In this document: one piece after another, positions 18,932-27,029 of the stretch | Numbering within the stretch: the first letter of the stretch is position 1 | How the letters are laid out: each line of letters begins with the position of its first letter | Assembly (NCBI GenBank): GCA_964596695.1 | Contig: CAZQVE010000001.1 | Location: forward strand, 248,001 to 312,000 | DNA: 64,000 nt | Origin: UBA2112 sp964596695 | GTDB taxonomy: Bacteria; Patescibacteriota; Saccharimonadia; Saccharimonadales; Saccharimonadaceae | Direction of reading: 5' to 3' | The notes under the pieces: model-generated | The model's input: the letters and a program-made list of their open reading frames with translations, nothing else | Told to the model about the DNA's origin: nothing | The model's database searches: none | Position numbers and translations under genes: made by a program

Positions 18932-21106
18932 TTATGGTGAAGGCGGATGAAGCTGATCGACGACGGAGCGGCTGCGGCCAATATTTCCCTTGAGGTTTTC
19001 GTTGTTTTGCAGGTTCCTGGCAATTTCCTTGAGGGTGCTGAGTGCTGCCGGGTCTCCCGCTGCCGCGGCGCGTTCGGCCATCGCCTTGGCGTCGCCCAGG
19101 TGTTGTCGAGACGCCCCGGCCATCGCTTGCTCGGAGAAGATACCCTGCGCGATACTGGATACCGCCATACCCTCGTAACCTGCTGCACCACCGGTGTTAC
19201 CATTCTTTATCATATCAAGCTGTGTAGAGGTGAAGTATCCCGGATTGTTTCCTGCCACCGCGTTACCAAAGGTTTGGGACGCGATATTGGAGCCGCCACT
19301 TGCACGAGCCGCCGCCGCCCTGGCGAGCTGGTTGCCGTTGCCGACCTGCGCGATTCGTTCCAGTGCTGCAAGTAGCTTTGGATTCTCATCACTCAGAGTT
19401 TTGTCTTCGATAATCTTCATGACATCTTCGGAGTTCGTCATCGTGTCAACACTAAGGTGGGCGGCCTTTGTCGCCTCGGCGAGCTCACCGCGCTGAGTAG
19501 ACAGTGCCGACTGGCGTACCCGCTCCATCGTATCCGCGTTTGCTCCTCTTCCACCAGACATATCTTTGAGATATCCAAAATCTTTTCTCACTTTGTCGGC
19601 AGTACGAGAAGTCTGCATATACTTCACCTGGCCCTCTACGCTGGCTCTCGCCCGCTCTTTGTTCGTTCTGCGACGATACAGCGCCCCTGGTATGCCGCCA
19701 CGACCGCTCTCTCCGCGTAGCTGCATGCGGTTTTGCCGGGCGCTATCGGCAGCTTCAGCACGTTTGGCGAACATGGCGTTGCCGCCCTTCGTAACAGATG
19801 CCTGTATCTTGCCGCCAATCGAACCAGCGGCGGACAAAGCACCCTTCAATACCGACCAGACGGCAATCAGGGGTGCGACTGCGACCCCTGCCGCAACAAG
19901 CCCAAGCATCCAGCTGGCGGTTGCTTTACGCGGAGACTGGTTACCGTCTTTGTCGGTGGTGTAATCGATCGAGCCATAGCCGCAGCCGTCATATGGTCCG
20001 GGCGTTACGCCGTCCTTGCCGCTCTTGTAGGCCTTCTTTTGCTCAGGATTATCCGGATTACAATCCTGTGCTTTTTGGTACTGTTCCTGACTCTGGGCAC
20101 CCGACACGAGGATAATCGTCGAGGCCAATTGCCCTGCGCCAAACAGGAGCCCCACAACTGGAAATACCAAGAGAAGCTGTATAAACATATGCAGCCATTT
20201 GCTGAAAAGTTTTTCGGTATTTGGCAGGAGGTACAAAACAAACGCGATCGGCGACACGACAATCAGTAGAACAATCAGAGCCTTCCTAAGGAGGAGGATG
20301 ATGACAATTGTCAGCGCGGTGATGATAATCATCAGCAAGATTGCCAACATCGGCCCCATGATCAACCAGACGATACCGGCAGCGGCAAGAGCGCCGACGG
20401 CTATGAGCTCCAGGGCGGTACCGAATCCGGTTTCGTGGTTGACGCCACCGAATTTGCTAGCGGCGCCAAAGACGGACGGCCCGATACTGTTGGCGATACT
20501 GGCTAAGGCGTTTTGAATCTCAAAGCCAAAGATATTGGTCAGGTCGACCGCCAGCTGACAGATGTAATACGACACGTTGACGGCGACCGCAGCGACGATA
20601 AGCCGAGGCAGCATCTTCTTAACCCCGTAATTATTGATTCCCATACTGGTAACCTGGGACACGATAATCGCTAGGAACGCGATGATAAACATGACGTTTG
20701 CCAGGTTGCGGGCAATCTCCCAGGCGGTTTTGGTGCCGCTTTTGTCGCTTGCTAGCTGCGGGTCAGTCTGTAGGAAGTTGTTCGCAAGAACCTCGAACGT
20801 CCTGTCCGATATCTTTGCTACTTGTTCCAGAACCGGACACACGAACCAACCGATCTTTTCAACGGCACAGGTCTCGGATGAGGCGGTGTCATCCTTTTTA
20901 TCAACATCAGGATCATCGGCAGTATCTGCCGTAACACAGGTCTTAGGATCATCGGCCTTAGGGCTGTCGCCGTCATTACATTTTCCGCTGGCGGGAATCG
21001 GATACTCGTCGGCGTATACGCTTGTGGTCGTAAAAACAGAAGTAGCTATCGTCGCAAAGAATACGACAATAGCTACAATAAATACTATTTTTTGTTTCGC
21101 CACCAT
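18932..21106 (-). CDS. VirB6/TrbL-like polytopic channel protein (copy 1)
   Basis: 724 aa from the ATG at 21104-21106. The longer frame to 21145 adds 13 Cys-rich residues before the signal sequence and is less likely. A signal or anchor helix (about 7-30), an extracellular acidic segment with Cys, then CAVEKIGWFVCP, which matches CAVDMVGWVICP in copy 2 (33338-35365). About six membrane helices follow between 160 and 430 (NVSYYICQLAVDLTNIFGF; VLYLLPNTEKLFSKW), then a 280-residue cytoplasmic Ala/Arg-rich tail. VirB6 proteins form the inner-membrane channel of type IV systems. Probably the first gene of the run leading to virB4. Confidence 0.85.
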   Translation of the reverse strand: MVAKQKIVFIVAIVVFFATIATSVFTTTSVYADEYPIPASGKCNDGDSPKADDPKTCVTADTADDPDVDKKDDTASSETCAVEKIGWFVCPVLEQVAKISDRTFEVLANNFLQTDPQLASDKSGTKTAWEIARNLANVMFIIAFLAIIVSQVTSMGINNYGVKKMLPRLIVAAVAVNVSYYICQLAVDLTNIFGFEIQNALASIANSIGPSVFGAASKFGGVNHETGFGTALELIAVGALAAAGIVWLIMGPMLAILLMIIITALTIVIILLLRKALIVLLIVVSPIAFVLYLLPNTEKLFSKWLHMFIQLLLVFPVVGLLFGAGQLASTIILVSGAQSQEQYQKAQDCNPDNPEQKKAYKSGKDGVTPGPYDGCGYGSIDYTTDKDGNQSPRKATASWMLGLVAAGVAVAPLIAVWSVLKGALSAAGSIGGKIQASVTKGGNAMFAKRAEAADSARQNRMQLRGESGRGGIPGALYRRRTNKERARASVEGQVKYMQTSRTADKVRKDFGYLKDMSGGRGANADTMERVRQSALSTQRGELAEATKAAHLSVDTMTNSEDVMKIIEDKTLSDENPKLLAALERIAQVGNGNQLARAAAARASGGSNIASQTFGNAVAGNNPGYFTSTQLDMIKNGNTGGAAGYEGMAVSSIAQGIFSEQAMAGASRQHLGDAKAMAERAAAAGDPAALSTLKEIARNLQNNENLKGNIGRSRSVVDQLHPPSP

Positions 21107-21177
21107 GCCTGTATATAAAGTACAACAAAGGTAGCTACATGACAATAAGCATTAGTAGTGTTGTGACATCGAACAGA

Positions 21178-22185
21178 CTACTTAACTTGAATCGTAATAA
21201 GCTGTTCTGGCGGAATCCACCTTCCAACATCATTTCGATCAATTGACTCACGCTCAATCCAGCGCTTACCGTCTACGAATGAGCGAACCACTTCGAAGTC
21301 AGGGTTTTTGGCACGCACAACATCTTGGCTTGCTCTTTGCATCGAGACGCGTGTCGGGGTGTTATCAACAGGACTTATCGTACCCAGGGGATGATCAGCC
21401 GAATCGGAGACACCCGTGGCTTGAGGTATAAGCTCGGTAGAGTTCTCGTCCCACGGTGTGTAGTAGTATGCCAAAGTCTGACCGTAGAAGTCCTCACTGC
21501 TTGGGTTCTTTGCACGGAACTTCTCCATGTCGTGAGAGATATTTTTATAAAACTCACTGTTATTGTCAGCTACAGCAGCAAGCATCTTTTTTGCCTTATC
21601 AAGGTTAGGTTCAAACATCGCAGCAGCGGTGTCAACGTATATTTGCGTATCAACTTCAGCAGGGGTGTTGTTGACCGAGGGCTCTACGAGCGCACTGAAT
21701 TCCTTGCCAAGTTGGAGACCGTTACTTTTATAAAGATTTGCATTAATACGTTTGTAGGCAGCCTGCTCTACTGTCATGTTTGGATATTCCGGGTCGGTAC
21801 TTGGAGCATTTAGTTGTTCATCCGCCCACGCCACTCGCTCGGCATCGGTGAAGTACTCGTCACTAGTGAATTGCTCAAGAGTTGCGGTGTCGGCCGTGAG
21901 TCCGTCTGGGCGCGATTCGTGTGAAGGTTCGTCTGACAGACTGTAGCCAGCTTCCGCACGGTCGGCTGAGTCAAAGTTTGCTTTTGCTGCAAGTCCACCA
22001 CCAATAGCGGCTGTAATAGCTAGGCCACCAGCAGTTACCTTAGCCCACGTAGGGATCTTCTTATTATTGGACCGTTCAGGCGTCAGACCCGGATGAGACT
22101 GGTGGGGTCGCGCTGGGTGTTGGCCGGGATACTGCTGTGGTGGGTAGCCAAACTGGGCTGGTCGTGGTTCTTGGTGGTAGGTCAT
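21178..22185 (-). CDS. Single-pass membrane protein of unknown function
   Basis: 335 aa. Residues 1-40 are Pro/Gln/His rich (YPPQQYPGQHP), followed by one membrane helix at about 46-68 and a soluble domain of about 265 residues, presumably outside, rich in Asp/Glu/Asn. No known motif was seen. It lies 71 bases upstream of virB6 on the same strand and starts the minus-strand secretion block. AAAGGA about 10 bases before the ATG may be a ribosome site. It could be a host-facing surface protein; unproven. Confidence 0.75.
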   Translation of the reverse strand: MTYHQEPRPAQFGYPPQQYPGQHPARPHQSHPGLTPERSNNKKIPTWAKVTAGGLAITAAIGGGLAAKANFDSADRAEAGYSLSDEPSHESRPDGLTADTATLEQFTSDEYFTDAERVAWADEQLNAPSTDPEYPNMTVEQAAYKRINANLYKSNGLQLGKEFSALVEPSVNNTPAEVDTQIYVDTAAAMFEPNLDKAKKMLAAVADNNSEFYKNISHDMEKFRAKNPSSEDFYGQTLAYYYTPWDENSTELIPQATGVSDSADHPLGTISPVDNTPTRVSMQRASQDVVRAKNPDFEVVRSFVDGKRWIERESIDRNDVGRWIPPEQLITIQVK

Positions 22186-22300
22186 GTGGTGGATATCCTT
22201 TGCCGCTTAGGCGGTGAATAATGACTTTATACGTTTACTATACACTAAAACGTTAATAAACGCAAGAGTTTTGTAAAATACAGCAACAAAAATTACTCCT

Positions 22301-22329
22301 TTGACAAGAGGGTAACATGACTTTACGAT
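22301..22329 (+). promoter_or_regulatory. Promoter of Nudix gene, leaderless type
   Basis: TTGACA at 22301-22306, 17-base spacer, TACGAT at 22324-22329, then exactly six bases to the ATG at 22336. The predicted transcript start is the A of the start codon. Confidence 0.75.
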
Positions 22330-22335
22330 AAACAC

Positions 22336-22863
22336 ATGAAGAACTTGTTGAATGACACGAAAACCGTTGTTTTTGGCAACAAAGTTACAAACGAAGTGCC
22401 CAGAGCAACTGTTGTCGTGGTTATTTATAATAAAGCCACAAACACATACCTGTGTCAGTATTGGGAAGACTACAAAGGACTAACTTGTCTTCTTTCTGGC
22501 GGCGTCGAAAAAGACGAGCGTGCTGACGATGCGGTTTTGCGGGAAATCGCCGAAGAGACCGGATATGCGGATTTTGAGGTTGTGGGTCAGCTTGGGGGTA
22601 TGATAGAGACACATTACACAAAGGCGACGGGTGAGGATTTTGTGAAACACATCACCCCCTATTTTGTCGTGCTAAACTCACTAGCCCATGAAGCTCATCA
22701 ACGCGAAGAAGATGAAAAGTTCGAAAACTTATTCAAAGACTCGCAGGAAATTATTGCAATGATGGAAGCATATGAAACCGCCACAGGTTCATTGCTCGCA
22801 GACCACAAAGAAATCCTTCGGCGAGGCGTCGAATTCGCCACAAATCAATTACTAGTATATTGA
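22336..22863 (+). CDS. Nudix hydrolase
   Basis: 175 aa. The complete Nudix box lies at about residues 54-76: GGVEKDE, then REIAEETGY, with all catalytic Glu residues present. Nudix enzymes hydrolyse nucleoside diphosphates linked to another group; the substrate cannot be read from the motif. The flanks (VVVIYNKATNTYLCQYWEDY; ITPYFVVLNS) fit the family, and an acidic C-terminal helix follows. A single gene with its own consensus-like promoter and a predicted leaderless mRNA, divergent from the secretion block. Confidence 0.9.
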   Translation: MKNLLNDTKTVVFGNKVTNEVPRATVVVVIYNKATNTYLCQYWEDYKGLTCLLSGGVEKDERADDAVLREIAEETGYADFEVVGQLGGMIETHYTKATGEDFVKHITPYFVVLNSLAHEAHQREEDEKFENLFKDSQEIIAMMEAYETATGSLLADHKEILRRGVEFATNQLLVY

Positions 22864-23028
22864 CACAAGATATATAAGTCCGGTATCGACTATATGTTTG
22901 AGTCGGGTGCAGCGGAGCGGCTCGTAAGGGAATTTAGCCACATTTCTTATCAAACGCGGCCATATGACGCACCGGACACACGTGACCTCATGCCCTACAA
23001 GACAAATAGACGAACTTCAGGGCTTAGA

Positions 23029-23649
23029 TTAGGTTGTTATAGTTTCACCCTCAGCACTCATATACTCGGTCACAGCGTCTTTTAGACGGTGCCAGGATAT
23101 CTCACTGTATTCACGTTCTTCGTCATTCAGTTCAAAGAAGTTTTTGCCACCGAACTGCGGATAACAGGTGACGGTACACTGCCATATACCCTCTTGGTAT
23201 TGAGTGGGATTGTATTCTGTCTGAATCATGCCGTGATCACCCTCGACCTGCACCGAGAATAGCAGCTCGCCATTACGAGCGATGGCTATAGCCTCGTTCC
23301 ATACGATGGATCTGTCGTCGCCCTTTTTATCCTTCATCATCTCAAGTAGTGTATCTATACGGTCAAAGTCGGTCGCGTCTTCTCTGCCTATAAAGCGCTT
23401 TGTGTGGAGCTCGTTCCAATTGTCACCTAGTGATGGTATGAGGACGCCGCCGTCCGTGGCGGCCGCGCATGTCCCGTACATACGAGAAACCTCCGTCGCT
23501 TTCTTCGCGGCGTTTTCTTGAAACGTTTTACCATCCTCGTTGACATCAATCTTCTTGTCTTGGGGAATTATTTCATCAAAGAAGTCCTCAAAAATCCACT
23601 TGAGTTTTGTGATTTTGTGCGGGTTTCCGGTTGCGAGGATTAGGCTCAT
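23029..23649 (-). CDS. HAM1/RdgB-like non-canonical purine NTP pyrophosphatase
   Basis: 206 aa. The start MSLILATGNPHKITKLKWIF is the classic HAM1 entry (ILATGNxxK), and KTFQENAAKKATEVSRMYG matches the TFxENAxxKA motif. Such enzymes remove dITP/XTP by release of pyrophosphate. The usual ADDSGL motif reads ATDGGV and the C-terminal part is divergent, so the substrate may differ. TAAAAT lies eight bases before the ATG, giving a nearly leaderless mRNA. Confidence 0.8.
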   Translation of the reverse strand: MSLILATGNPHKITKLKWIFEDFFDEIIPQDKKIDVNEDGKTFQENAAKKATEVSRMYGTCAAATDGGVLIPSLGDNWNELHTKRFIGREDATDFDRIDTLLEMMKDKKGDDRSIVWNEAIAIARNGELLFSVQVEGDHGMIQTEYNPTQYQEGIWQCTVTCYPQFGGKNFFELNDEEREYSEISWHRLKDAVTEYMSAEGETITT

Positions 23650-23721
23650 CTTTGGCTATTTTATCCTATAGCGGTTCTTTTACTAACCCAGACAGTTCTG
23701 CTCAGGGTTGAGGTTGGCTGG

Positions 23722-23822
23722 GATTCCTCGTTGGAATCGCAGACTTTAAAATACCCGTGTCGCAGACAATCATACTTTTAGGTTATATCAGGGATTGTTA
23801 TAGCCTGATGGTTGGCTACCAT
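23722..23822 (+). other. Cluster of hairpins upstream of Nudix gene
   Basis: The 308-base gap before the second Nudix gene holds several perfect inverted repeats: GATTCC/GGAATC (23722-23738), ATCAGG/CCTGAT (23787-23809) and ATGGT/ACCAT (23808-23822). The last two share bases and so exclude each other. Nothing coding was seen in this part. It might be a structured leader or a terminator region; unproven. Confidence 0.4.
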
Positions 23823-23860
23823 TGACCCGAACACATTAAATTGTATAAACTATATTCACT

Positions 23861-23929
23861 ATGAACCGTAAGGTTCCTCTATGCGCGTACGTTTGGACGA
23901 GCCAAACCGCTAGCGTCTTATATAATTAA
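23861..23929 (+). CDS. Possible 22-aa leader peptide
   Basis: ATG to TAA, peptide MNRKVPLCAYVWTSQTASVL plus two residues. It is preceded by TTGACC (23822-23827), a 16-base spacer and TATAAA (23844-23849), so its mRNA would start within about five bases of the ATG. Its first codons contain the hairpin GAACC-GTAA-GGTTC. It ends 28 bases before the Nudix ATG. It may be an attenuation leader, or chance; codon content gives no clear amino-acid signal. Confidence 0.3.
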   Translation: MNRKVPLCAYVWTSQTASVLYN

Positions 23930-23957
23930 TTAAATATACTTATACAAGGAGCTAACT

Positions 23958-24425
23958 ATGGAAACACGACGAGTTTGTGTACGCGGATTAATCGAGAAAG
24001 ACGGAAAATTTTTTGCGCAAAGGTTAAAGAATAAGGACGGCTCGTCCAAGGATTTTTGGTGTACGCCGGGCGGTGGTATGGATCCTATGGAATCACTGCA
24101 TAACGCGCTGAAACGCGAGATGATCGAAGAAACGGGCATTACACCAGTAATCGGTCGGCTTGTACTCGTGCAGCAATTCGCAACACATGGCAAGACAAGT
24201 CATGACGAAAAAGAACAGCTGGAATTTTTCTTTGAGGTCGCTAATGCGGATGATTACGAGTCGATTGATATCTCAGATACCTCGCATGGTGATATAGAAA
24301 TCGCGGAATACGGCTTCGTTGATCCGAGTAGCGAAAATCTCTTGCCTGCCATCCTTCGTACACCGGAGTTTGCGGCGGCCTTTCATGACCCGAACGCGGC
24401 GGTGCTCTTCCATAACGAACTATAG
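23958..24425 (+). CDS. Nudix hydrolase
   Basis: 155 aa. Complete Nudix box at about 39-61: GGGMDPME, then REMIEETGI, with the metal-binding Glu residues intact, preceded by WCTP, a common entry. FAQRLKNKDGSSKDFW and EQLEFFFEV are usual flanking strands. Resembles MutT/ADP-ribose-type small Nudix enzymes; substrate unknown. The start is fixed by AAGGAG six bases before the ATG, in contrast to the leaderless Nudix gene at 22336. A structured region and a possible leader peptide lie upstream. Confidence 0.9.
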   Translation: METRRVCVRGLIEKDGKFFAQRLKNKDGSSKDFWCTPGGGMDPMESLHNALKREMIEETGITPVIGRLVLVQQFATHGKTSHDEKEQLEFFFEVANADDYESIDISDTSHGDIEIAEYGFVDPSSENLLPAILRTPEFAAAFHDPNAAVLFHNEL

Positions 24426-24586
24426 ACGTACGAGTTGTCTACAGGGAGGATCATGGTACAAACGACTTGGCAGTTGATGAGAATTCTGGTAAAATATTGT
24501 ACGATAACTCAACGAAAATTCGTGACACAAATCTGCAATAATCAGAAATTGAAAAGGCGTTAAATGTCGAGGAAAGGAAAACGACG

Positions 24587-26230
24587 GTGAGTAAGGACCA
24601 ACCAGAACAACAGCCAGACCGCGAGACGAACGCCGAAAACAAACATTGGGGCGAAAGGCTTGCTGAGCGTGTCATCGAGCAGTTCCCAGATCAGGATGTG
24701 TATACATGCGCAGCGGGTATTAGCCCCTCTGGTACCGTGCACTTTGGCAATTTCAGAGACCTCTTTACGGCGTATGTCGTGGCTGAATCGCTTGTAAAAA
24801 AGGGCAAAAAGACGCGACTTGTATTTTCGTGGGATGACTTTGATCGTTTTCGTAAGGTTCCGAAGAACATCGATCCGTCTTTTGAACAATATGTCGGCTT
24901 GCCGTATACCGAAGTACCCTCCCCTGACGGCAAGTATGCTTCGTATGCCGAAAAGTTCGAAAAAGAGTTCGAAGAGTCCATGAATGCCCTAGGTATTCAC
25001 CCTGAATACATATACCAAACAGACATGTACCGATCAGGCGCGTACGACGACCGTATTATCTATAGCCTGCAAAATCGTGAGGCTATCGCTGAGACCCTTC
25101 TTTCTTTTATGCCCGAAAAGACAAAGGCCGCAAAGAACATCGACGACGAGGAATATAAGAAAAACTACTACCCTGTCGTCCTTTATTCGCGCTTTACAGG
25201 CAAAGACAACACGAAAATCCTCGACTATGACGGCGAGTCGACCGTTACTTATAAGTGCCTTGATACCGGCAAAACCGAGTCGGTTGATATTACCAAAGAT
25301 CATGTCGTGAAGCTGTCGTGGAAGATTGATTGGCCTATGCGTTGGGGTGTGGAGGGCGTTGTTTTTGAGCCGGGCGGAGCGGATCATGCCTCTCCGGGCG
25401 GAAGCTTTGATACGTCCAGCAAGATAGCGAAAGAAGTCTTTCACCTTACCCCACCGGTTTTGGAAGAATATAAGTTCGTTGGCCTGCAGGGGCTTGGCAG
25501 TAAGATGTCAGGCTCAAAAGGAAATGTCGTGGCTCCGAAAGACCTGCTCGATATTTATACTCCCGAAATGCTGAAGTGGCTCTATGCCGACAAGCCGCCG
25601 AGTCGCTCGTTTGAGCTTTCGTTTGGCAAGGGAATCTTCAGGCAATATGACGAGTTTGACAGGGTCGAAGCGAGCCTAAAGGACGGTACGATAGATGCCG
25701 TAGCGCATATGACGCTGCAGCTGTCCGGCGTCGTTACGCCTAACCCTACTCCCCCTGTGCCGTTCAGGCAGCTGCTGGGGCTGGGGCAGATCGTGCAGTG
25801 GGACAACGAGAAGCTACGATCGATCCTGGATAATCAGGGGTTGGCCTACGACCCAGTATCCGTGGACGCGAGACTGCCCCGCGCGAAGGCCTGGCTTGAG
25901 AAGTACAACGAAGAAGAAGCAATCAGTGTTCGAGACAAGGTAAACGAAGGGTATCTGGCGAGCATGTCGGCCGAGCAAATCGCGCATATAAAGCGACTGC
26001 ATGACTTCCTGGAAAGCCACGAGAGCGCGTCGATACAAGAGATAGAAGCCGAGGTGTATGCGATTCCAAAAAAGCCAGACCTCGATATGAAAGAGCTTGC
26101 GAGGATACAGCGGTCGTTTTTCAAGGATGTATATAACCTGCTTGTAGGTAACGATGTCGGTCCGCGACTATCGACGTTCCTCTGGGCTGCTGATCGACAA
26201 AAAGTACTCGAACTTCTACGTGTTGTGTAG
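24587..26230 (+). CDS. lysS: Class I lysyl-tRNA synthetase
   Basis: 547 aa. Joins lysine to tRNA-Lys in the cytoplasm. This is the class I (archaeal/spirochaete-like) form, not the common class II enzyme: SGTVHFGNFRD is the HIGH region (about 47-58), KMSGSKGN is the KMSKS loop (about 306-313), and GGADHASPGGSF lies in the catalytic core. GTG start with GAGGAAAGG upstream. Length is normal for the family. The C-terminal helical anticodon domain contains KRLHDFLE and an FFKDVYNLLVG end. Stands alone, 15 bases before a convergent gene. Confidence 0.95.
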   Translation: MSKDQPEQQPDRETNAENKHWGERLAERVIEQFPDQDVYTCAAGISPSGTVHFGNFRDLFTAYVVAESLVKKGKKTRLVFSWDDFDRFRKVPKNIDPSFEQYVGLPYTEVPSPDGKYASYAEKFEKEFEESMNALGIHPEYIYQTDMYRSGAYDDRIIYSLQNREAIAETLLSFMPEKTKAAKNIDDEEYKKNYYPVVLYSRFTGKDNTKILDYDGESTVTYKCLDTGKTESVDITKDHVVKLSWKIDWPMRWGVEGVVFEPGGADHASPGGSFDTSSKIAKEVFHLTPPVLEEYKFVGLQGLGSKMSGSKGNVVAPKDLLDIYTPEMLKWLYADKPPSRSFELSFGKGIFRQYDEFDRVEASLKDGTIDAVAHMTLQLSGVVTPNPTPPVPFRQLLGLGQIVQWDNEKLRSILDNQGLAYDPVSVDARLPRAKAWLEKYNEEEAISVRDKVNEGYLASMSAEQIAHIKRLHDFLESHESASIQEIEAEVYAIPKKPDLDMKELARIQRSFFKDVYNLLVGNDVGPRLSTFLWAADRQKVLELLRVV

Positions 26231-26245
26231 CGGCGAGAGGCTACC

Positions 26246-26998
26246 CTAACGCAGCAGCGCGTCTTTTTGAGAGTTAACGACGTCTTTGATATCTTGAATA
26301 GCGCCACTTATATCAACTGGCGTGAGGTTCAGGTCTTTTTTGGAAAGAGAGCTTAGCTTTTCTCCTATGGAGCTGATTTTGTTTTGTGAGGCTTGGCTGT
26401 CGTGTGCCTGTATGCCCTCTCGGTATGCATTGATATATGCAGCAGAATACGCCGTGTAGTCAGTAAGATATTGAGCGGTGAACGGTGAGTCGGGAGCCGA
26501 CACGCCCTTTGTGACCGCGTCATTACATGTCATGGAGACGGTATTAAACGTAGATACCGTGGTTACTTTGTCGAGCCGACTGACCATGTGTGAACAGTTA
26601 TCCAATATCGTCAGATATAGTTCCATCGAAACAGCGGTGTTGCTCAAAGAGCGTTTAAACGAAGTAAGCAGAGACACGTTCTTTTCATAGACCGCCTTTA
26701 CCTTTCCGTCATTAACGACAGCGGGGTTGCGAGATAGCGCCTCGAGAGCCTCGTTGTATTGTTTTGAGACGCTTATCGTGTTGGTAACTGAATCGTCGGT
26801 AATAGTGCCGGCATTAGTTACCTTTGTAAAGTGTTGGCCGACCGCCTTATTGATCTCGCTGAGCGCGGTCAGTTGATCTAAGGCCGCTGCGTAACTACTG
26901 CTTGGCGTTCGCCAGACAAAAAAGTATGTAGCGATGCCACCAAGTATTATTAAAATAACAACTATGATTGCGATTACTTTTTTTGGTATAGACTTCAT
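26246..26998 (-). CDS. Membrane-anchored helical protein, unknown
   Basis: 250 aa, not recognised. Residues 7-28 form a hydrophobic anchor, followed by about 220 residues that look mainly helical with scattered Ser/Thr/Asn and two Cys (CSHM, CNDAV) that could pair outside the cell. Many minus-strand neighbours share this anchor-plus-exodomain plan. It begins 31 bases after the stop of the alpha/beta hydrolase gene on the same strand, so the two may be co-transcribed. Confidence 0.7.
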   Translation of the reverse strand: MKSIPKKVIAIIVVILIILGGIATYFFVWRTPSSSYAAALDQLTALSEINKAVGQHFTKVTNAGTITDDSVTNTISVSKQYNEALEALSRNPAVVNDGKVKAVYEKNVSLLTSFKRSLSNTAVSMELYLTILDNCSHMVSRLDKVTTVSTFNTVSMTCNDAVTKGVSAPDSPFTAQYLTDYTAYSAAYINAYREGIQAHDSQASQNKISSIGEKLSSLSKKDLNLTPVDISGAIQDIKDVVNSQKDALLR

Positions 26999-27029
26999 AT
27001 TCGAATCAATCCCGTGACAACGTTATTAT

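Noticed and set aside
21107..21145. 13-residue extension of virB6 copy 1
   Set aside because: It would place Cys-rich residues before the signal helix; ATG 21106 gives a normal signal sequence.
22894..23085. 63-codon plus-strand ORF after the first Nudix gene
   Set aside because: No promoter or ribosome site, no motif, and its end overlaps the 3' part of the well-supported HAM1-like gene on the other strand.
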